Below, one piece after another: positions 1 through 7,018 of a stretch of 22,799 bases of DNA (positions are counted from its first letter, which is position 1; every line of letters begins with the position of its first letter). Below the pieces are notes generated by a model, which was given only the letters and a program-made list of their open reading frames with translations, had not been told where the DNA came from and did not search any database. Position numbers and translations under genes: made by a program. The stretch is from a virus. The DNA lies in the IMG/VR virus record IMGVR_UViG_3300046467_001457, positions 1-22,799 of that record. The stretch is one strand, 5' to 3'.

Positions 1-2
1 GC

Positions 3-632
3 AGCGAATTTGACTATTGGCCTTTCAGTCTGCTGATTGTTAATCACCTGAAGGAGCGTACGGACGACACTGGAAGACAGTCTGATTACACTCCCGGCGG
101 TGAGCGATTTAATTTCATTGAGACCTATGAGCTTAGAACCAGCATATGGTCTAAGAGAATCGCTAATACGCAGTTTGAAGGTGTCGGCATTCGCATTACT
201 TGCGCTAAGAACTCCCTTGCACCCACGAATCGCAGGATTCGGACTCGGCTGCTCTGGTGGACTGACTTTGATGACGCAGGCGAGAAAACCGGTGACTACC
301 GGGTGTGGGATTGGGACTGGAGTACCGTGGCTATGTTGTACGACGTACAGACTAACAGCCGTGGTCCCGAAGGGGCCAGACTTAAGAAGCTGGGCTGGAA
401 GATGGACTTCAAATCGCCAGCGGCAGATATTGAGTGTTTGGCTAGTACCCCTTTACTTGGCATGAAGAAAGGTGAGTGGGTGAGCTGGCAGGAGATGGGC
501 AGGATGATTCATAACAACCCCGAAGTTATGGAATTGCTCAGAAAAGCGCTAGGAATCGAGACGAGACGTAACATGTCATTGGGAGAAGATTATGAAAACC
601 AAGTGAAAACTGAGCAGAGTAAATTGCGATGA
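3..632 (+). CDS. RecA/UvsX-like recombinase, C-terminal part (5' end outside window)
   Basis: The reading frame is open from the left edge to the TGA at 630-632, giving 209 visible residues and no start, so the gene is partial. The order of elements matches the second half of the RecA core. A hydrophobic strand ending in an Asn-His (residues about 10-15, where RecA has the INQ strand) leads into a Gly-Gly loop region. Then comes a strand with Ile-Thr-Cys-Ala-Lys-Asn-Ser-Leu-Ala-Pro, comparable to the RecA VVKNKIAAP strand. The tail (SWQEMGRMIHNNPEVMELLRKALG) resembles the RecA C-terminal helices. The known role of the family is ATP-dependent strand exchange in homologous recombination. The Walker A and B motifs would lie upstream and cannot be checked. 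A RuvC-like resolvase and a DEDDh exonuclease downstream fit a recombination module. A shorter Met start at 303 is internal and is not the true start. Confidence 0.7.
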   Translation, partial: SEFDYWPFSLLIVNHLKERTDDTGRQSDYTPGGERFNFIETYELRTSIWSKRIANTQFEGVGIRITCAKNSLAPTNRRIRTRLLWWTDFDDAGEKTGDYRVWDWDWSTVAMLYDVQTNSRGPEGARLKKLGWKMDFKSPAADIECLASTPLLGMKKGEWVSWQEMGRMIHNNPEVMELLRKALGIETRRNMSLGEDYENQVKTEQSKLR

Positions 633-1213
633 GTAAAGACGAACATCCATTATCTCCGCTTGCCGTACCGGATTATGATGATTCGGCAGTTAGAATTGAA
701 AAATGGGAATCGGCCCGCGTGGAGTACGCCATAAAGCGGTTGAAGCTCGGAAGGCATGCACTTAGGGAGTTGCAAGCCGTCGCCCCGAGTGGGAGAATAT
801 CGTTTGATGATTTCAACAATAGATTTCCTACTTTTCCCATGTTACTGTCCGCGAGTTCTTTACCCGGCGAGACACCCATGCACAGGAATCCCAAAGGGAT
901 TCACCCCATGTGGTTTAAGTCGTTTAAAGGACTTCCGTTTATAAGTTTTTACGAGGAGGAATTAGAGAGGTACAAAGCTGAAGTTTTCGGGAATGACGAG
1001 TCACGTGTTTTAGGAATGGTATTTCCGCGTAAAGGATTCGCACACGGGCTGGTCGTTCACAACGGAGATTGGCAAACCTATTTACCGCAAAATTCAGGTT
1101 GTCATTTGTACCAAGGAGGGAAAGTTAAATCCATGACGTTGGTAGTTCAACCGTTTTCTGGGTTGTTAGACCACGTTCTTGGGGGGCTCCACTGGGAGCC
1201 TGCGAATCCATAG
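629..1213 (+). CDS. hypothetical protein, 194 aa
   Basis: I do not recognise this protein. The start ATG at 629 overlaps the TGA of the RecA-like gene in an ATGA arrangement, so translation is probably coupled. It is a soluble mixed-charge protein with no signal peptide, membrane segment or cysteine cluster. The middle (residues about 85-115) is rich in aromatic and proline residues (HPMWFKSFKGLPFISFYEEE). The C-terminal third contains several Gly-rich beta-like stretches. A perfect six-base hairpin (1185-1200) lies inside the last codons. Position beside the recombinase suggests a DNA-metabolism role, but that is context only. Confidence 0.75.
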   Translation: MSKDEHPLSPLAVPDYDDSAVRIEKWESARVEYAIKRLKLGRHALRELQAVAPSGRISFDDFNNRFPTFPMLLSASSLPGETPMHRNPKGIHPMWFKSFKGLPFISFYEEELERYKAEVFGNDESRVLGMVFPRKGFAHGLVVHNGDWQTYLPQNSGCHLYQGGKVKSMTLVVQPFSGLLDHVLGGLHWEPANP

Positions 1214-1236
1214 GTTTTAAATTGAAGGAGTTTTAA

Positions 1237-2274
1237 ATGGCTACTACATTAGTATTGGCATCTACTGAAAAGGCTCGTGAGGCTATTCTTGCGAGCATGG
1301 AAGACAAGACCCGCCTGTTGGCGGTTGAAGGCGGTGAGAAACTTAAGAAGTTGCACGCTGCCGGTATTCTGTTGTTCTACGATCTGGGGAAACTGATTCA
1401 CGAGGTTTCGACGGACGAAACTATTGATGGCGAGGGCGAGATTACGAAACTTGCACAGTACTGGGGTATCGATAATACCAACAAGCTGTACGAGTGGAAA
1501 AATACTGCCTTGACCTACACGAGGGAATTCTTGGCTGAACAAGCCAGAGAACCTTTGCCTAACGGGAAAGAGATTACGTTTGAGCACTTCAAAGCTCTCC
1601 GCAAGATTGCGGATGAGAAGAAGCGTGATAGCTATCTGAAGAAGGCCCGGAAAGAAAGCTGGTCAGCTAACGAGCTGGTAGCCGAAATCCGAGCTACTGG
1701 GAGTGTAAAGACGAAGCGTCAAGGGGGACGTAATCCTTCTATTCCTTCGTCCGCTGCTGCCATTGTGAAGAAGTGTCATACGCTTTCTCAGCAGTTGTAC
1801 CGCTACTTAGGTGCGGTGAGTACCGAGGCCGAAAATCGCTTTAAGGAACTGCCAGCGGATGAGGCATCGCACAGTCTCCTTGAGGGTATGACTGACGCTA
1901 TTGACATGCTGAATAGTGTCATCAACGAGGTTGTGTCTTTCGATACGGTACTTAAGAGCGGTAGGGATCGTGTGCATACTATCCTTACTGGTACGCAAGC
2001 TGCCGAGGCTGAGGAAGCCACAGACAACGTGTTTGATGCTATCATTGGAGATAGCGCGGCTATTGAGGATAACAGGGCTGATGTCATGGAAGGTCCTCAG
2101 GCGACTATTGAGGACTTGCGTGAGAGAACTGTTGCTATAACAACTACCGCAGCTAAGCAGCGTGGCCGCCCCACGGGAAGCAAGAACAAGCCTTCCGATG
2201 AGACGGCAGTTGTTGGTAAGAAGAAGCGGGGACGTCCCCGAGGAAGTAAGAATAAGAAGTCCTCTACCGATTAA
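1237..2274 (+). CDS. DNA-binding protein with helical N-terminal region and two C-terminal AT-hooks
   Basis: The 345-residue protein starts at ATG 1237, behind a strong Shine-Dalgarno site AAGGAG at 1225-1230 with ideal spacing. It ends in a basic tail with two AT-hook cores, Arg-Gly-Arg-Pro at residues 309-312 and 331-334, each followed by Gly-Ser-Lys-Asn-Lys. AT-hooks bind the minor groove of A/T-rich DNA. The N-terminal 170 residues are helical and include a stretch where a His-Phe-X-X-Leu segment is followed by Lys/Arg-rich helices and Trp-Ser-X-X-Glu-Leu. That pattern recalls the helical N-terminal domains of YhcG/DUF1016 proteins, a weak resemblance. A mid-region around residues 170-240 looks like a coiled helical bundle, followed by an acidic linker before the hooks. 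The role could be genome organisation or transcription control. A stable hairpin lies just after the stop. Call as DNA-binding is fairly firm; exact function is unknown. Confidence 0.75.
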   Translation: MATTLVLASTEKAREAILASMEDKTRLLAVEGGEKLKKLHAAGILLFYDLGKLIHEVSTDETIDGEGEITKLAQYWGIDNTNKLYEWKNTALTYTREFLAEQAREPLPNGKEITFEHFKALRKIADEKKRDSYLKKARKESWSANELVAEIRATGSVKTKRQGGRNPSIPSSAAAIVKKCHTLSQQLYRYLGAVSTEAENRFKELPADEASHSLLEGMTDAIDMLNSVINEVVSFDTVLKSGRDRVHTILTGTQAAEAEEATDNVFDAIIGDSAAIEDNRADVMEGPQATIEDLRERTVAITTTAAKQRGRPTGSKNKPSDETAVVGKKKRGRPRGSKNKKSSTD

Positions 2275-2294
2275 GGTAGTGGTGTCGTGAGAAA

Positions 2295-2338
2295 GAGAAG
2301 ACCGGCGGGGATATCTTATCCCCGTCGGTCCTCTTCTC
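2295..2338 (+). terminator. strong intergenic hairpin, likely terminator or mRNA stabiliser
   Basis: The arms 2295-2311 and 2319-2338 pair over 17 positions. There is an 11-pair GC-rich inner stem with one G-T wobble, a 3-base bulge (2330-2332) and a 6-pair outer stem around a 7-base loop at 2312-2318. It sits between the AT-hook gene stop and the next Shine-Dalgarno site. No T-run follows, so a standard intrinsic terminator is uncertain. It could instead protect the 3' end of the upstream mRNA or mask the next start. Confidence 0.6.
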
Positions 2339-2345
2339 TATGCCC

Positions 2346-2349
2346 GGAG
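2346..2349 (+). promoter_or_regulatory. Shine-Dalgarno site deciding the 2358 start
   Basis: GGAG sits eight bases before the ATG at 2358. The in-frame ATG at 2340 overlaps the edge of the hairpin and has the hairpin arm, not a ribosome site, upstream. The 2358 start is therefore preferred. Confidence 0.65.
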
Positions 2350-2357
2350 AAAAACAC

Positions 2358-3194
2358 ATGTGGTCAGTTTGCACAATGACGTACGGGGATTACCCGGACC
2401 TGATAGGTAAAACGTTGGACTCGTTACGTGATCGATTTAATGCGCGTGTGAAGGACATTCGCATTGGATTGAACGGGGTTTCTGACGACTCCTTTGAGCG
2501 TGTTATGAGTTGGTGCGAGCAATTTAGATTGTGCCCTGTCTACGTGTATCAAGAAGTAGACAATCAGAATGTTGGTAAGTACCCCTTGATGCGTCGTATG
2601 TTTTACGAGCGCCCGGCTCCTGTACACGAGTCCGATGCCGTCATGTGGTTTGATGACGATACTTTTTTAGACGGGTGGGTTAAGGATAAGTGGTGGGATA
2701 GTGTGGCAAAGGCTAGTGAGGGGGTAACTCTTATGGGGCTCAAGCACTCTATTAATTGCAGGGGCAATCAGGCGAAAGGAATAGCGGAACAGTTGTGGTA
2801 CACGGGATCGGAAGTTAAACGACGACATAAGATGCAGTTTATGACGGGGGGTTGGTGGCTGGCTGATTCTAATTTTTTAAGCCGGTGGGATTACCCGTTT
2901 ACTGCAATTTATCATAACGGGGGCGATTCGATCTTGGGAGAATTGTGTAGGCAGCAAAGTGCTACTATGTTTGACTTCAAGAGCGGCGCTCAGTGTCACG
3001 CCGAGTGCTGCTACAAGAATAAAAATCGGCGTGGTGTAGTTCACGTTAACGAGGGTGGTCGAAAAGGAAGACGCGGGATAGGGAAAAAAGTGGCTGACGA
3101 AGTTTATCCTTGGCAGTTTTATGGTGAGGCTGAGGAATCAATTCAACATCATTTGTTTGATATAAGGATGTATAGTTTCAATGGAGTTTGTTAA
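2358..3194 (+). CDS. glycosyltransferase, GT-A fold (GT2-like)
   Basis: From the preferred start at 2358 the protein has 278 residues. An earlier ATG at 2340 would add six. The first residues form a beta strand (WSVCTMTYGDYPDLIGKTLDSL) typical of GT2 enzymes, with a short helix that follows the nucleotide-binding loop. The metal/nucleotide-sugar motif is an Asp-Asp-Asp at residues 99-101 in the context Met-Trp-Phe-Asp-Asp-Asp-Thr-Phe. A later Gly-Gly-Trp-Trp segment near residue 165 fits the acceptor-binding region. The family transfers a sugar from a nucleotide-sugar donor to an acceptor. The C-terminal region has several Cys and basic residues of unknown role. The gene sits apart from the main glycosyltransferase cluster at 13.8-21.6 kb. 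No membrane segment is seen, so it should be cytoplasmic. Donor and acceptor cannot be read from the sequence. Confidence 0.72.
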   Translation: MWSVCTMTYGDYPDLIGKTLDSLRDRFNARVKDIRIGLNGVSDDSFERVMSWCEQFRLCPVYVYQEVDNQNVGKYPLMRRMFYERPAPVHESDAVMWFDDDTFLDGWVKDKWWDSVAKASEGVTLMGLKHSINCRGNQAKGIAEQLWYTGSEVKRRHKMQFMTGGWWLADSNFLSRWDYPFTAIYHNGGDSILGELCRQQSATMFDFKSGAQCHAECCYKNKNRRGVVHVNEGGRKGRRGIGKKVADEVYPWQFYGEAEESIQHHLFDIRMYSFNGVC

Positions 3195-3576
3195 CAAGTT
3201 TATATCAGTAGAGAGGCATGTAGGCTCGGGAGAGCAACCTATCTACTTGATGGATTATGGCGGCAAGTATGTTTATCATACGCTGACGTCTCCTATCAGT
3301 TCTGCCGAGAGCCCAGAGTGGTCTATTACGGACAGCGGGGATAAGGTACGTGTCCCTATTTTTGCGTACAAAAGTGGTAAGGAACCTGATTCTGGTTTAT
3401 TCGGTTACGGTATTCAGCTAGGCATAGAAGCGCTTGAACTTGCTAAGCCGACAGGTCATTTTCCGCATCATGTAGTTTTGGTGCTTGGGATAGAGTGTCA
3501 TGATCTGGCGGAGGCTGAAGAAGGTGAGGAGGCGCATCGGGTTTATGTGGGCATTTCATTTGCGAGGGAGAAATAA
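3181..3576 (+). CDS. hypothetical protein, 131 aa
   Basis: Not recognised. The ATG at 3181 lies inside the 3' end of the glycosyltransferase gene (14-base overlap), with an AAGGAT-like site about ten bases upstream. The sequence alternates short beta-like strands with glycines and an acidic stretch near residues 110-118, and ends in a beta strand (RVYVGISFA). It looks like a compact soluble domain, with no cysteine motif or membrane segment beyond one Cys. Confidence 0.7.
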   Translation: MEFVNKFISVERHVGSGEQPIYLMDYGGKYVYHTLTSPISSAESPEWSITDSGDKVRVPIFAYKSGKEPDSGLFGYGIQLGIEALELAKPTGHFPHHVVLVLGIECHDLAEAEEGEEAHRVYVGISFAREK

Positions 3577-3578
3577 TC

Positions 3579-3977
3579 GTGGACGCAATTACAACACGTA
3601 TAGAAAAAATTGAAAACGAAGTGCTGACGCTCAAGAGGAACTTGGCGTCGTGGATGACATTTGCTGACGATAGCAAGTCTCTTCCGATGGTGAAGTACCA
3701 TAGCTCTTACAATGGCAAGGAGACGTTGGAGACGGTATCGGACCTCTCTCAACTGGTGCCAGAAGCGCAAGAAGTCATATCTGCCGCTTTGGAGGAGTGG
3801 CACGGTGCTGCGGTCATTCAATGTTTGGGTGAGCTAGGTAAAACCATCAAGCAGCTGGAGCAGGAACTCTTAGGCACTGCCGACGCTAAAGCGGGGCCTG
3901 TGTCATCGGGTCCTCCGGTTCCTGCCGCAGGAGCCGCTACTTTAAGTAGGGAGCCTGACGATGAGTTTAGTAGTTGA
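3579..3977 (+). CDS. hypothetical coiled-coil protein, 132 aa, GTG start
   Basis: Not recognised. The start is GTG at 3579, two bases after the previous stop, with GAGGGAGAA just upstream. Residues 1-25 have heptad-like spacing (IEKIENEVLTLKRNL) and a second helical stretch lies around residues 80-100, so a coiled-coil or small helical dimer is likely. Residues 100-132 are Pro/Ala/Gly-rich and probably disordered. The last 17 bases overlap the next gene. Confidence 0.7.
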   Translation: MDAITTRIEKIENEVLTLKRNLASWMTFADDSKSLPMVKYHSSYNGKETLETVSDLSQLVPEAQEVISAALEEWHGAAVIQCLGELGKTIKQLEQELLGTADAKAGPVSSGPPVPAAGAATLSREPDDEFSS

Positions 3978-4875
3978 TGAGGGATACTCGCTGCATCGGA
4001 TCTTCAATAGGCGCGACAAGCTGTTCCAGCAACTGGGTAGCCGCTTCGCGAATCAACGCATTACGGATGACGTGTTGAGCGATCTCGCGTCTGGGGTTCA
4101 CTCTTTTTTACCTGCCGCTATTCCGCTGCCTGCTGTTTTTCAATCACTGTTTGAGTTGGCTGGAGAGATACCCACTAAGGATGAGTTGTTCAATACTTTC
4201 TGGCGTATTGCAGGAAACCTTCCAATTCTTATGGAGGGAAAGCCGGTTCACCCGTGGAACAGTCAGCGAGCTATCGAAGTTGTTCCGGCTCAGGTTTTAG
4301 AAGTAAAATTAGTACGTCATTTTGGGGCTCTCGCACATAGCGTGATGTTTCAATTTCTAGCTGGGTCAGCGTGCTCTACACGGTCTCACCAATACTGGTC
4401 TCGTAAGAAGCTTGTGTTCTTGGCGAAGCGTCGTGATGAAAACGGGCACGGCTTCATGTTTTCTAGAGGTGCCGGTAGTAGGTCAAAGCGTGTTATCCCG
4501 TACCCATATACGGATGCGCGTCAGTTAACTGGTATGCGCTGTTTAGCGGTGTTGGACCCCGCTATCTCAGACACGGGACCTGATTTTCAGGAAATACGTT
4601 TTACCCATTCCCTTGCGGAGTACAATCGGGAGTTACTCAAGAAGAGACTGCGGGTTGACGAAGGGTATGTATGCCCAGAAGGATTTGACAGAACGCAATC
4701 GTGTCATACGTGCTACATTGGACGAGACAAGTGCAGTGCGGGTTGTCATCCCGCGACGTATGCGGTTGACTTTTGTTCGCGGTGCCAGCAGCAATCGTAT
4801 TTCGATGCGAAGGACCTGAGTGGCAATTGTGTTAATTGTATCGCCGAAGAACGCAAGAAGAAAAAGGAAAGCTAG
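3961..4875 (+). CDS. hypothetical protein with C-terminal zinc-ribbon cysteine pairs
   Basis: A 304-residue protein starting inside the end of the preceding gene. I do not recognise the N-terminal 230 residues. The C-terminal 70 residues carry nine cysteines at 238, 248, 251, 258, 262, 272, 275, 290 and 293, with His at 249 and 263. Cys272-X2-Cys275 and Cys290-X2-Cys293 make a textbook zinc-ribbon knuckle pair, and Cys248-X2-Cys251 with Cys258-X3-Cys262 could bind a second zinc. A Lys-rich tail follows. Zinc ribbons of this kind usually bind nucleic acid or a protein partner. Residues around 120-200 are basic, with many Arg and Lys. The neighbourhood supports a DNA-related job, but the specific role is unknown. 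Confidence 0.7.
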   Translation: MSLVVDEGYSLHRIFNRRDKLFQQLGSRFANQRITDDVLSDLASGVHSFLPAAIPLPAVFQSLFELAGEIPTKDELFNTFWRIAGNLPILMEGKPVHPWNSQRAIEVVPAQVLEVKLVRHFGALAHSVMFQFLAGSACSTRSHQYWSRKKLVFLAKRRDENGHGFMFSRGAGSRSKRVIPYPYTDARQLTGMRCLAVLDPAISDTGPDFQEIRFTHSLAEYNRELLKKRLRVDEGYVCPEGFDRTQSCHTCYIGRDKCSAGCHPATYAVDFCSRCQQQSYFDAKDLSGNCVNCIAEERKKKKES

Positions 4876-4878
4876 TTT

Positions 4879-5406
4879 ATGGATACGGGAATGTTGCAAG
4901 CCAGATTCAGCGAGCATGATCCTCGCCTTTATAACGTCAACCGAGATCTAGCGCATAATTACAAGCGGATTCTAGAGGTGGTTGCGGCTCGGTTAGAGGA
5001 TGGCTCATGGGTAGAGCTGGACGCACACCTCAAGGAAAACGGCGTTACGATGGATGAGCTGGGAGAGGCGTGTGCTGCTTTCTGTAGGTACGTAGCGTCA
5101 GCGGCCACAGATAAGAAATCTGACATGTTTGACGGGCTCACCAAGGCTGGTTGGTTCGAGTGCGAGCCTCTGGCGCAAGCAGCCTACTTGGCGGTGATGG
5201 GGACTGTTGTAGCTGGCATGGCTCATCGCGGGATACGCGAAGCTACGTTGGGTGATGACGGCCCGGCACTTAGGGTGGGGGATCTCACAGAGTCTGGTGA
5301 GCGGTGTCTTGCTGCTATGAGGGTTTCCAAGCGGAAGCGAAGGTGGTTGGGATTTGTTGCCCGCGTAAAGGGTGCTTTTAATTCTTTACGGGGAAGATCT
5401 GAGTAA
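4879..5406 (+). CDS. hypothetical protein, 175 aa
   Basis: Not recognised. It starts at ATG 4879, three bases after the previous stop, with AGGAAAG upstream. The protein is mostly helical. An N-terminal helical domain (residues 1-70) with Leu-Glu-Asp-Gly-Ser-Trp is followed by an Ala-rich stretch at residues 103-118 (AQAAYLAVMGTVVAGMA). That stretch is mildly hydrophobic but interrupted and is probably a buried helix, not a membrane span. The last 25 residues are strongly basic (SKRKRRW), which would suit nucleic-acid contact. Confidence 0.7.
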   Translation: MDTGMLQARFSEHDPRLYNVNRDLAHNYKRILEVVAARLEDGSWVELDAHLKENGVTMDELGEACAAFCRYVASAATDKKSDMFDGLTKAGWFECEPLAQAAYLAVMGTVVAGMAHRGIREATLGDDGPALRVGDLTESGERCLAAMRVSKRKRRWLGFVARVKGAFNSLRGRSE

Positions 5407-5435
5407 ACGGTTAGATAAACTCGAAGGAACGAGTA

Positions 5436-6446
5436 ATGATAATTAACGAGTGGGAGCCGTCTTTTACGGAGAAATACGGCCATGTGTTTCCTAACACGTA
5501 TCTTTGCATTGATACAGAGTACACGGGTGGGAACGAGCGAGAAGATTTAGTTGTGGAGATTGGCCATGTGATGGTGCACGAAGGTCGTGTGATTGATCGC
5601 ATGAATGTTGTTTTGGACTGGTCGGTCTATGAAGATATTGATTCGGCTTTTGTTCGTTACAAGTTGGATGACATACGGTCAAGGATGGGTGATGATTGGC
5701 GTGTGACATGGGAGGTCATGAAAGAGGAAGGGATACCGCCAGTAAAGGCTCTCCGGTTTTACAACAAGTTGTTTAATATATGGCACAAGAGAGATCTACC
5801 CTACGTGGCACACAACGGTCGCAAGGCAGAGGAGAGGATGTTACGAGGTATTTTCAACAGAATAATACATAAGCCGTTTTTTATGCATGAAAACCAGTTA
5901 TGGGATACTGGTGCTATTTTCAAGGCGTCTATGTTGTGTGACTCTTCGGAGGCGTCTCATTCTTCTTCTCGCTGGAAAGCTTTCCCCGATCGTACTGATA
6001 GCCTCAAGTCCTACTTTAATCGTGTGATCAATGCGAGGGTAAAAGGTCTTTACTGGAATCTGAAGCACTGCCTTGAGTATTACGATTTAACAGGTAAATT
6101 GGAGGACACACACAGATTTCATCAGGCGGACTACGATGCGTATTGTTCCCACCTGTTGATGCAGGAATATAGGTCAAGAATTACACGGAATAATTCAGGA
6201 GAAAACGCGCTTGAAAGTTCGGAAACTTTCGAGCGTATGTATGAGGAAGAGCTTGCTAAGGTGAAGATTGCGGAGGAGGATGTGTTGACGAGGCTTGTAG
6301 AAGAGGCCCCACGACAGCCCTTACCCACTTTGCCTACGCCTGTAAAAGCAGAGGTTCCGACACCAAAGGTAACAGAAGTGTCACCAGATCTGCCTGCTCG
6401 CCCTCAGCCCCGAAAGGGAAGAAAAAGAGGACAAAGAGTAATATGA
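5436..6446 (+). CDS. DnaQ-like DEDDh 3'-5' exonuclease
   Basis: A 336-residue protein with start ATG 5436 behind a GGAACGAG site. Motif Exo I is Asp26-X-Glu28 in the context Cys-Ile-Asp-Thr-Glu-Tyr-Thr-Gly. Motif Exo III is His229-X4-Asp234 in His-Gln-Ala-Asp-Tyr-Asp-Ala-Tyr. The Exo II position is His126-Asn127 followed by Gly-Arg-Lys-Ala-Glu-Glu, so the usual Asp four residues after the Asn is not in place and Glu132 or Glu133 would have to stand in. Family role: metal-dependent removal of nucleotides from 3' ends of DNA or RNA, giving proofreading, end processing or RNA trimming. Residues from about 285 are a Pro-rich basic tail, probably disordered and possibly partner-binding. The stop overlaps the start of the resolvase gene. 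Together with the RecA-like gene upstream this suggests recombination or DNA-end processing. Confidence 0.75.
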   Translation: MIINEWEPSFTEKYGHVFPNTYLCIDTEYTGGNEREDLVVEIGHVMVHEGRVIDRMNVVLDWSVYEDIDSAFVRYKLDDIRSRMGDDWRVTWEVMKEEGIPPVKALRFYNKLFNIWHKRDLPYVAHNGRKAEERMLRGIFNRIIHKPFFMHENQLWDTGAIFKASMLCDSSEASHSSSRWKAFPDRTDSLKSYFNRVINARVKGLYWNLKHCLEYYDLTGKLEDTHRFHQADYDAYCSHLLMQEYRSRITRNNSGENALESSETFERMYEEELAKVKIAEEDVLTRLVEEAPRQPLPTLPTPVKAEVPTPKVTEVSPDLPARPQPRKGRKRGQRVI

Positions 6447-7018
6447 GCCATGAAGATGTGTTGAGTGAGGTTAAGGGTTTTATGGATAGTGTAGTAGCAC
6501 TACAGCTAAAGAAACCTATTTTTTTAGGTATTGACCCGGGGTCTACCGGGGCCATTTCTTTTTTACACCCGGTAAGCAATGAAAAGGCGATAGCAATAGA
6601 TATTCCCACCACTAAAGTGATGACTAAGAAAAAGGGGAAACCCAGTTACCGCACTCATACGGACTTGGGTGCGCTGTGGAGTATCTTCAAGTCGTTTGAG
6701 GACAGCTTTGGTAAGTTACATATCGTAATTGAGCATCAGCAACCAATTCCGCGAGACACTGCTTTGACGGGGTTTACTGTGGGGAGAAATTTTGGCATGT
6801 GGCCTTTATTCCTTTACAGTCACGGTGTTTCTCACGAGACAGTGCGTCCGATGGCGTGGAAACGAAAGATGGGTTTGATTAAAAAAGATAAAGAAGCAGC
6901 AAGGTTGAAGGCTCAGAAGATGTTTCCCGGCGCGTCTCTAAACAGGAAGAAGGATCACAACCGAGCTGAGGCTTTGCTTATTGCAGAATACGCACGTTTA
7001 AGGAGTAACGAAGAATGA
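6443..7018 (+). CDS. RuvC-like Holliday junction resolvase
   Basis: A 191-residue protein, the usual size for single-domain phage and poxvirus-type RuvC resolvases. It begins with the RNase H-fold strand carrying Asp31 in Gly-Ile-Asp-Pro-Gly-Ser-Thr-Gly-Ala. The second acid is Glu97 in Ile-Val-Ile-Glu-His-Gln. The C-terminal acids are Asp171 and Glu176 in Asp-His-Asn-Arg-Ala-Glu-Ala-Leu-Leu-Ile-Ala, in the helix that completes the metal site. The family cuts four-way DNA junctions symmetrically, which in phages clears branched DNA before packaging. The start ATG at 6443 overlaps the exonuclease stop (ATGA), so the two are translationally coupled, and its own stop overlaps the next gene in the same way. 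RuvC-fold nucleases also include non-resolvase members, but the spacing of acids fits a resolvase best. Confidence 0.85.
   Translation: MSHEDVLSEVKGFMDSVVALQLKKPIFLGIDPGSTGAISFLHPVSNEKAIAIDIPTTKVMTKKKGKPSYRTHTDLGALWSIFKSFEDSFGKLHIVIEHQQPIPRDTALTGFTVGRNFGMWPLFLYSHGVSHETVRPMAWKRKMGLIKKDKEAARLKAQKMFPGASLNRKKDHNRAEALLIAEYARLRSNEE

Noticed and set aside
100-465. A + strand frame of 121 residues
   Set aside because: It lies over the RecA-like frame, which has coherent family features; this one has an unstructured Gly/Pro/Ser mixture and no ribosome site.
1185-1200. A perfect 6-pair hairpin with a 4-base loop near the end of the 629-1213 gene
   Set aside because: It is within codons, short, and has no T-run directly after, so a terminator call is not supported.
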